From NCBI GenBank assembly GCA_964540575.1, contig CAZINI010000009.1, positions 10,875 to 74,874 on the forward strand: a stretch of 64,000 nucleotides of DNA, in the 5' to 3' direction. The notes beneath the pieces were generated by a model. It did not search any database. It was not told where the DNA came from and worked only from the letters and a program-made list of their open reading frames with translations. Made by a program: the position numbers and the translations under genes. Below, in pieces: positions 57,913 to 64,000 of the stretch. This DNA is from UMGS1889 sp964540575. GTDB taxonomy: Bacteria > Bacillota > Clostridia > Oscillospirales > Ruminococcaceae. Every line of letters begins with the position of its first letter. Positions within the stretch are counted from its first letter, which is position 1.

Positions 57913-59169
57913 TTGAAGATCAAGGAAGCAATGCAGTTTATCAATAGCTTTGGAAAATCGGGAAAGCCTGTGACCGATCTCAGCAGATTTCAATATCTGA
58001 TGGACAGGCTGGGAAATCCTCAGGACAGCCTGAGATTTGTCCACGTTGCAGGCACAAACGGAAAAGGCTCCACCGTCAGAATGATTGCCCGTGCCCTTAT
58101 GCAGACGGGCTATCGAACGGGTGAATTCACATCGCCCTTTATGCTCTGCTACAACGACCGCATCAGGGTCAACAGCGAAAATATTTCCGATGAGGAGATA
58201 GCGGATATAGTTCCCGAGATAATGAATGCAGTCAGATACCGTGAGGACGAGGGCTATTCACAGTTTGAGATAACAACTGCACTGGCGTTTATATGGTTCA
58301 AGCGGATAGGCTGTGATGTTGTGGTTCTGGAAACGGGCGTTGGCGGTCTGCTGGACTGCACCAACATTATCAAAGCACCGTATGCAACGGTCATTACGTC
58401 AATTTCCTATGACCATACGGCACTGCTGGGTGATACCATTTACGAAATAGCGATTCAGAAAGCGGGGATAATCAAGCAGGGAAGCACGGTCATAATGGCA
58501 CCCGAAAATCCCCCTGAGGCACAGTCTGCGGTACGGCATCGGGCGGCTCTTTGCGGCGACAGGCTTATTGTCCCCGACCTTGACAAGGTAACGGTGGAAA
58601 ACTGCGATTTTTCGGGAAATACATTCAGATACAAGGGCGTACGCTATCAGACGAAAATGATGGGTGCACATCAGATAATAAATGCGGTCACGGCTATCGA
58701 AACGCTGAACGTTCTCCGTGAGCAGGGCTTTTCGCTGTCCGACCTGAACATTTACGACGGGATTCGCCTTGCGGAGGTCACAGCCCGCTGTCAGCTTATC
58801 GGAACAAAGCCGCTTATCCTTGTGGACGGTGCACATAATCCCGCAGGAATGAGGGCGTTTGCGGACATTGTCAGGGGAATACCAAACTATCCCAAGGTGC
58901 TTGTAATAGGCATGCTGGAGGAAAAGGATTTCGAGAATACCGTTCGGGAGATAGTTCCATACGCCGACGGAGCGGTGTGTGTGGACGGTTTTCACCCTAA
59001 GTCGATATTTTCGGGCAGACTGCAAAAAATGTTTAAAGTTTCCTGCTACGAAACGGTGGAAAACAGTCTGAAAAAAGCCGTTGGAATGGCAGGAGAGAAC
59101 GGGCTTGTTATGGTATGCGGTTCGCTGTATCTGGCGGCTGAGGTGCTGAAAAGGTGCAGGCTGGAATGA
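57913..59169 (+). CDS. folC: Folylpolyglutamate/dihydrofolate synthase
   Basis: 418 residues. AGTNGKGSTVRMIARAL is the Mur-ligase-type P-loop, and SYDHTALLGDT and DGAHNPAGM are family motifs. It adds glutamates to folate and may also make dihydrofolate. Start TTG 57913 follows GGGGGAA. It is monocistronic. Confidence 0.92.
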   Translation: MKIKEAMQFINSFGKSGKPVTDLSRFQYLMDRLGNPQDSLRFVHVAGTNGKGSTVRMIARALMQTGYRTGEFTSPFMLCYNDRIRVNSENISDEEIADIVPEIMNAVRYREDEGYSQFEITTALAFIWFKRIGCDVVVLETGVGGLLDCTNIIKAPYATVITSISYDHTALLGDTIYEIAIQKAGIIKQGSTVIMAPENPPEAQSAVRHRAALCGDRLIVPDLDKVTVENCDFSGNTFRYKGVRYQTKMMGAHQIINAVTAIETLNVLREQGFSLSDLNIYDGIRLAEVTARCQLIGTKPLILVDGAHNPAGMRAFADIVRGIPNYPKVLVIGMLEEKDFENTVREIVPYADGAVCVDGFHPKSIFSGRLQKMFKVSCYETVENSLKKAVGMAGENGLVMVCGSLYLAAEVLKRCRLE

Positions 59170-59231
59170 GCATTTGTGCAAATTGACGAAAATCCCAATT
59201 AAAAATTTTATGTGAATTTTCCAAAAAGCTC

Positions 59232-59260
59232 TTGTAATTAAACGTTTAGTATTGTATAAT
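59232..59260 (+). promoter_or_regulatory. Cellobiose phosphorylase promoter with LacI-type operator
   Basis: TTGTAA (59232-59237) and TATAAT (59255-59260), 17 bp apart. A perfect palindrome TAAACGTTTA (59239-59248) lies in the spacer; a central CG is typical of LacI-family operators, so sugar-dependent repression is likely. Confidence 0.65.
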
Positions 59261-59347
59261 TGTACTTGAAATACTGTCAGCCGACGGAAAAACTATGGGA
59301 AAATGCACGTTGGCTTCGGTATAATAATGAAAAAAGAGGTTGGCAAA

Positions 59348-61798
59348 ATGAAATTTGGATTTTTTGACGACGCAAACAAAGAATACGTTATCACTTCCCC
59401 CAAAACCCCTTATCCCTGGATAAACTATCTCGGAACTCAGGACTTTTTCTCCCTGATCTCCAATACAGCGGGCGGTTATCACTTCTATAAGGACGCACGT
59501 CTTAGAAGAATTACCCGTTACCGTTACAACAATGTCCCCGTTGATATGGGCGGACGCTATTTCTACATAAACGAAAACGGCAACGTTTGGAACCCCGGCT
59601 GGTCGCCCGTTAAGAAGGATCTGGATTCCTACGAGTGCCGCCACGGTATGGGCTATACTATTATCACAGGTAAGTCCAATGGCTTGAAGGCTGAGGTTAC
59701 CTTCTTCGTTCCCATGAACTTTAAGGGCGAGGTTCAGAAGGTAGTTCTCACCAATGAAAGCAGCGAAAAGAAGAGCTTCACTCTGTTCTCCTTCATCGAA
59801 TGGTGCCTGTGGAACGCTCAGGACGATTCCACAAACTTCCAGAGAAACTTCAACACAGGCGAAGTCGAGGTAGAAGGCTCTACTCTCTTCCATAAGACCG
59901 AATATAAGGAACGCCGTGACCACTTCGCATTCTATACCGTAAACAGCGACATTGACGGCTATGACTGTGACAGAGAGTCCTTTATGGGGCTTTACAACGG
60001 CTTTGAGAACCCCGATGCAGTAATGGAAGGCAAGTCCAAGAATTCCAAGGCTGACGGCTGGTCGCCTATCGCATCTCACAGCCTGAACATTACCCTTGAA
60101 GCAGGTGAGTCCAAGACTCTCGTATTTATTCTCGGCTATGTTGAGAATGGTGCAGACAAGTGGAATGCCGACGGCACAATGAACAAGTCCAAGGCTTATG
60201 CAATGATCGAGCAGTTCAATACAGCTGAAAAGGTTGACGCCGCATTTGAGGAAAACAAGAAAATGTGGGACGAACTGCTGTCCAAGTATTCCGTAAATAC
60301 TCCCGATGACAAGATGAACAGAATGGTCAACATCTGGAATCAGTATCAGTGTATGGTTACATTCAATATGTCCCGTTCCGCATCTTACTTTGAGAGCGGT
60401 ATCGGCAGAGGAATGGGCTTCCGTGATTCCAATCAGGACTTGCTGGGCTTCGTTCACCAGATCCCCGACAGAGCAAGAGAGCGTCTTATCGACCTTGCTT
60501 CCACTCAGTTTGAGGACGGTGGCTGCTATCATCAGTATCAGCCACTTACCAAGAAGGGCAACAACGAGATCGGCGGCGACTTCTCCGATGACCCGCTGTG
60601 GATGATCCTTTCCGTTGCCGCATATATCAAGGAAACAGGCGACTACGGTATCCTCGATGAAATGGTTCCCTACGACAACGACGAGAGCAAGGCTCAGACA
60701 ATGATGCACCACCTGAAGCAGAGCTTCTACCGTGTATGCACAAACGTTGGCCCTCACGGTCTGCCTCTGGCAATGCGTGCTGACTGGAACGACTGCATCA
60801 ACCTCAGCTGCTTCTCCGCTGAACCCGGCGAGTCCTTCCAGACCTCCACATCTCCCAAGTACGGCGAGGATAAGTATAGTAAGGTTGCAGAGTCCCTGAT
60901 GGTTGCCGGTCTGTTTACATACACAGGTCCCGCATTCGTTGACCTCTGCAAATATAAGGGCGATACCGCCGAGGCTGAGAAGGCTCAGGCAGCTATCGAC
61001 AAGATGAAGGAAAACATTATGGAGCACGGCTTCGACGGCGAGTGGTTTATCCGTGCATACGATGATTTCGGAAGAAAGATGGGCTCCAAGGAGTGCGAGG
61101 AAGGCAAGATCTTCATCGAACCTCAGGGCTTTATGGTAATGTCCGAGGTCGGCAAGGACGTTGGTGCTGACATCAAGGCTCTTGACAGCATCGACAAGTA
61201 TCTGAACTGCCCCTATGGTCTTGTTCTCAACAATCCCGCATTCACCAAGTACTATATCGAATACGGCGAGATTTCCACATATCCCGCAGGCTATAAGGAG
61301 AACGCAGGCGTGTTCTGTCATAACAATGCATGGATAATCTGTGCAGAAGCTTACGCAGGCAGAGGAGATAAGGCGTTCGAGTACTATTCCAAGATCGCTC
61401 CCGCATATCTTGAGGATATTTCCGACCTCCACCGCACCGAACCCTACGTTTACGCTCAGATGATCGCAGGCAAGGACGCCGGCAGAATGGGCGAAGCTAA
61501 GAACTCCTGGCTGACAGGTACTGCCGCTTGGAACTTCGTTGCTGTTTCTCAGTATATCCTCGGTATCGCTCCCGATTGGAACGGTCTTAAGATAGACCCC
61601 TCCATTCCTTCCGCTTGGGACGGCTTCACCGCTTCAAGAAAGTTCAGAGGAGCAACCTACAACATTACCGTTAAGAACCCCGACCACGTTAACAAGGGCG
61701 TTAAGTCCCTGACCGTTGACGGCAAGTCTGTTGACGGCAAGGTAGTTCCCGTGTTCTCCGATGGTGCAGAGCATACCGTTGAGGTAGTAATGGGCTGA
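59348..61798 (+). CDS. cbp: Cellobiose phosphorylase, GH94
   Basis: 816 residues, the length of known cellobiose phosphorylases, no signal peptide. The N-terminal beta-sandwich (about 1-280) has NPGWSPVKKDLDSYECRHGM. The (alpha/alpha)6 barrel has GFRDSNQDLLGF (substrate-contact residues, D360) and RADWNDCINL, whose D482 aligns with the general acid of the family. It splits imported cellobiose with phosphate into glucose-1-phosphate and glucose, saving ATP. It agrees with a cellulolytic life. ATG 59348 follows AGAGG; the longer frame lacks support. Confidence 0.95.
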   Translation: MKFGFFDDANKEYVITSPKTPYPWINYLGTQDFFSLISNTAGGYHFYKDARLRRITRYRYNNVPVDMGGRYFYINENGNVWNPGWSPVKKDLDSYECRHGMGYTIITGKSNGLKAEVTFFVPMNFKGEVQKVVLTNESSEKKSFTLFSFIEWCLWNAQDDSTNFQRNFNTGEVEVEGSTLFHKTEYKERRDHFAFYTVNSDIDGYDCDRESFMGLYNGFENPDAVMEGKSKNSKADGWSPIASHSLNITLEAGESKTLVFILGYVENGADKWNADGTMNKSKAYAMIEQFNTAEKVDAAFEENKKMWDELLSKYSVNTPDDKMNRMVNIWNQYQCMVTFNMSRSASYFESGIGRGMGFRDSNQDLLGFVHQIPDRARERLIDLASTQFEDGGCYHQYQPLTKKGNNEIGGDFSDDPLWMILSVAAYIKETGDYGILDEMVPYDNDESKAQTMMHHLKQSFYRVCTNVGPHGLPLAMRADWNDCINLSCFSAEPGESFQTSTSPKYGEDKYSKVAESLMVAGLFTYTGPAFVDLCKYKGDTAEAEKAQAAIDKMKENIMEHGFDGEWFIRAYDDFGRKMGSKECEEGKIFIEPQGFMVMSEVGKDVGADIKALDSIDKYLNCPYGLVLNNPAFTKYYIEYGEISTYPAGYKENAGVFCHNNAWIICAEAYAGRGDKAFEYYSKIAPAYLEDISDLHRTEPYVYAQMIAGKDAGRMGEAKNSWLTGTAAWNFVAVSQYILGIAPDWNGLKIDPSIPSAWDGFTASRKFRGATYNITVKNPDHVNKGVKSLTVDGKSVDGKVVPVFSDGAEHTVEVVMG

Positions 61799-61824
61799 TA
61801 ATCGGCTATATTCCTATAAAAATT

Positions 61825-61865
61825 GCGGAAGCAGGGCAGTTTGTTCTGCTTCCGTTTTCTTTTTG
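61825..61865 (+). terminator. Terminator of cellobiose phosphorylase
   Basis: CGGAAGCAG pairs with CTGCTTCCG and is followed by TTTTCTTTTT. Confidence 0.85.
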
Positions 61866-62113
61866 AGATTTTACTTTTGTGAGCTCTGTAAAAAAGCACA
61901 GCACCGTTCCTGTCATGTGGCAGAAAATTTTCCGTCATTTTTGAGGGACACTTATCTGCTTCGGCTCGGCATAGCTCGTCCTTCGGGGATAGATTTTCTA
62001 TCTTTTTGTGATTTTCAAAAAAATATTTACGTCAAAAAATCCCTAAAATAGGGCATTTTCTCTCTATCAAATAAAAAAATCGGAAAAAGAGGAAAATTTT
62101 TTATAAAAAAAGC
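61866..62113. other. AT-rich gene-free stretch upstream of flagellin
   Basis: No convincing gene is seen; short frames here lack ribosome sites. A/T tracts near 62040-62110 may form an UP-like or curved region before the sigma-28 promoter. Confidence 0.5.
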
Positions 62114-62140
62114 TAAAGTTTTTTTTCGACCTGCCGATAT
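62114..62140 (+). promoter_or_regulatory. Sigma-28 (SigD/FliA) flagellin promoter
   Basis: TAAA (62114-62117), 15 bp, then GCCGATAT (62133-62140) match the SigD/FliA consensus. It lies about 190 nt ahead of the flagellin start, leaving a long leader. Confidence 0.9.
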
Positions 62141-62334
62141 ATATAACAGAAGTAAGGAGAACAAAGTTGAGGGCTTCCGAAACAGGTTTTCTCCGGCTAG
62201 TTCTTCTTACGGGAACGAGCGTTCTTCGACCGCCTTGAAATGAAGCGTACGGTCACGGAAAGGCAAAGAAAATTCCAAACTTTTTTAAGAGAAGCGAAAG
62301 GATTCGCTTCGGAGAATTACAGGAGGTATTTATT
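62141..62334 (+). promoter_or_regulatory. Long flagellin leader with hairpin and GGA motifs
   Basis: GAAGCGAA/TTCGCTTC with loop AGGA (about 62291-62310) forms a hairpin just upstream of the ribosome site. GGA occurs at AAGGAGAA, ACGGAAAG, AAGGATTC, TCGGAGAA and ACAGGAGGT, the last including the Shine-Dalgarno. Such spacing is typical of CsrA targets like B. subtilis hag; the protein itself is not in this window. Confidence 0.55.
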
Positions 62335-64000
62335 ATGGCAATGGTAGTTAATCACAATTTACCCGCAACGAATGCGTACAGACATCTCGGTATCAACAAC
62401 TCTAAGATGTCTAAGTCTATTGAAAAGCTTTCTTCCGGTCTGGCAATCAACCGTGCAGGTGATAACGCTGCAGGTCTGGCAGTTTCCGAGAAGATGAGAG
62501 CTCAGATCTCCGGTATCGATCAGGCTGTTAAGAACGCTCAGGACGGTATCTCCATGGTGCAGACCTTTGAAGGTGCTCTTACTGAAACTGATTCTATCCT
62601 CCAGAGAATGAGAACACTGGCAGCTCAGTCCGCTAACGGCACATACCAGGACGACGTTGACCGTGAAGCTATCCAGCTCGAATTTAACCAGCTGAACGAC
62701 GAGCTCAATCAGATCGCTGATACCGACTTTAACGGTGTTGTTGTCCTGAACGGTGGTCAGATGGCTGATGGTCTTAAGGCTGTTGATGGTGAGTTCAACT
62801 ATGGCAATGGTACAAGAGATCCCAAGATGCTCACAGCTAAGGATGTCAACAGAGTTGATTTCCAGCTGTTTGATGATGTAGACACCACTAAGGGTCAGAC
62901 TAAGGCTGATACAGTTTGGAACAAGCTGAATACAACTTGGGATAGATCTGCAACCGGTACTAATACAGGTCCTGATAGTGTTGATCTTACTTTTGAGTAC
63001 GATGCAACTAAGAAGGAATGGACTTGCACAAATGCAACTAATGGTGCAGACGCTACGAAGATCGATACAATAACTTCAACTACTAATGGTGGTTTCTCCT
63101 TCAAGGCTGACGGTGTTGATGTTGCTAATGTAGTTCTTAACCAGACAGATCTCCAGAATGGCGATACACTTACACTTACACTCAATAACCCTTATGCAGC
63201 AAGAATGGCTCCTACAAACCAGGGTGCAGTTCTCGTTGATTCTACAGGCTTTAAGGAAGGTGCAGATGCAGCAGCAACAAAGCTGGCTAATGCTAACCTT
63301 AAAACTGAAATCAATACAACAAATGTTACAGACGCAAAGATGAATGAAACAATCAACAACATCTTCAATGCTTTGGATGGTGCGACTGTTGAATTTACTT
63401 ACGCTAAGACTACCGCTACAGCTGCCGGCGATATTAAGCTGACTCTTGCTGACGGAACTGCTTACACAGGTGAAACTACCGGTACAAAGATGACTCTTGC
63501 TGACGGCAAAACTAATGTTTTCCTTAAGGCAACTGCTGATGGTGTAATCACTGTTTCAACTGCAAAGTCCGATGGAACTAAGGGTGACGACCTCTTTACC
63601 ATCACTCCTACCAAGAGCGTAGCTGCTGACGATTCTTCCGGTAAGCTTACATATAAGCTTGCTATTGAGAATAATCAGTATGATACATCTGTTTCACCTA
63701 ACGTTGAAGTTAAGGAAGTTGATGATGGTTCTGTTTCTAAGTCTAACTCAAACAATGCATCTACAGCTACAATGACTTACACCAATAACATTACTCTTCA
63801 GGTTGGTGCAAGAACTAAGGATAGCGTAAACTTTACATTTAAGTATGCTTCCGATGGACTTGGCAAGCTCACAGCTGACCTTGACTGCTCCGCTAGAGGT
63901 CTTGGAACAGATAAGCTGTCCCTTGCTACTCAGAAGGACGCTAATGCAGCTATCGACAAGATCGACAACGCTATCAACAAGGTTTCTATGGTTCGTGGCA
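62335..64000 (+). CDS. Flagellin, 3' end outside window
   Basis: At least 555 residues, open to the last base. Residues 1-140 form the conserved D0/D1 domain: LSSGLAINRAGDNAAGLAVSEKMRAQI and QDGISMVQTFEGAL with DVDREAIQLEFNQL. The middle (about 145-500) is Thr/Asn/Ala-rich and variable, larger than in B. subtilis Hag. The last residues (IDNAINKVSMVRG) start the C-terminal D0 helix, so little is missing. The secreted protein is the flagellar filament. AGGAGG lies 9 bp before ATG. Confidence 0.93.
   Translation, partial: MAMVVNHNLPATNAYRHLGINNSKMSKSIEKLSSGLAINRAGDNAAGLAVSEKMRAQISGIDQAVKNAQDGISMVQTFEGALTETDSILQRMRTLAAQSANGTYQDDVDREAIQLEFNQLNDELNQIADTDFNGVVVLNGGQMADGLKAVDGEFNYGNGTRDPKMLTAKDVNRVDFQLFDDVDTTKGQTKADTVWNKLNTTWDRSATGTNTGPDSVDLTFEYDATKKEWTCTNATNGADATKIDTITSTTNGGFSFKADGVDVANVVLNQTDLQNGDTLTLTLNNPYAARMAPTNQGAVLVDSTGFKEGADAAATKLANANLKTEINTTNVTDAKMNETINNIFNALDGATVEFTYAKTTATAAGDIKLTLADGTAYTGETTGTKMTLADGKTNVFLKATADGVITVSTAKSDGTKGDDLFTITPTKSVAADDSSGKLTYKLAIENNQYDTSVSPNVEVKEVDDGSVSKSNSNNASTATMTYTNNITLQVGARTKDSVNFTFKYASDGLGKLTADLDCSARGLGTDKLSLATQKDANAAIDKIDNAINKVSMVRG

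Noticed and set aside
59246..61432. 728-codon open frame antisense to cellobiose phosphorylase
   Set aside because: It is a shadow of a biased, highly expressed gene: no ribosome site, low-complexity Val/Leu/Cys-rich product, and the sense strand encodes a clear GH94 enzyme.
1..64000. CRISPR arrays, rRNA genes and vitamin riboswitches
   Set aside because: No regularly spaced repeats, no rRNA sequence, and no recognisable FMN, TPP or T-box element upstream of ribF, ilvB, gltX or the ECF gene.

Overview
The window looks like chromosomal DNA of a low-to-mid GC, Gram-positive, plant-fibre-degrading Firmicute, most likely a Ruminococcus close to R. albus. The evidence is a GH5 cellulase end, GH2 and GH3 glycosidases, a GH94 cellobiose phosphorylase, the rimP-nusA-ylxR-ylxQ-infB-rbfA order, TTG/GTG starts behind strong Shine-Dalgarno sites, TTGACA-17-TATAAT promoters and a sigma-28-driven flagellin. 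No secretin or outer-membrane gene is seen. The window opens inside a GH5 cellulase gene and closes inside a flagellin gene.

Layout. 1-4.5 kb: cellulase end, GH2 beta-galactosidase-type enzyme, flavodoxin-like protein. 4.7-5.3 kb: tRNA-Leu(UAG) and a small HTH-like protein. 5.305-14.378 kb: an integrated filamentous (inovirus-like) prophage of about 9.0 kb in the 3' half of a tRNA-Leu(CAG) gene, bounded by a 59-bp direct repeat. It carries a repressor with three operators, a DUF2726 protein, a structured non-coding region, an ssDNA-binding-type protein, small membrane/coat proteins, a pVIII-like major coat protein, a Zot/pI ATPase, a pIII-like adsorption protein, a pVI-like protein, a Rep_trans-type initiator, a Cys-rich regulator and a tyrosine integrase. 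It has no secretin gene, as expected for a host without an outer membrane.

14.5-26.5 kb: yfcE, coaBC, divergent pantothenate ECF S component and coaX (a CoA cluster), a transposase-HTH/PIN-NYN fusion, pyrB with a PyrI-like zinc tail, a six-gene leftward run headed by queH, and ilvB. 26.8-36.6 kb: one long translation operon, rimP-nusA-ylxR-ylxQ-infB-rbfA-nrnA-truB-ribF-gltX. 36.7-41.4 kb: a four-gene Gld-type ABC exporter operon. 41.6-49 kb: small conserved proteins, tRNA-Val, a LacI-type-sensor/GGDEF diguanylate cyclase, dCMP deaminase, TetR, lipoprotein, HD hydrolase, DUF1294 and a C39-like peptidase. 49.3-52.1 kb: GH3 enzyme with an inserted beta-trefoil-like segment. 52.3-55 kb: an AT-rich island with an orphan Imm11-like immunity protein. 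55.1-57.8 kb: YtrA-type GntR/ABC operon. 57.9-61.8 kb: folC and cellobiose phosphorylase. 62.1 kb to the end: sigma-28 promoter, long leader and flagellin.

Two kinds of dispersed element are scattered through host intergenic DNA. One has a hairpin with a near-invariant apical loop (four copies); two of these share an invariant internal loop with covarying stems, which suggests a structured RNA. The other is MITE-like, with ATACTAAT termini. The prophage and the hairpin family are the best candidates for undescribed biology. All calls are from reading the sequence; no database search was run.
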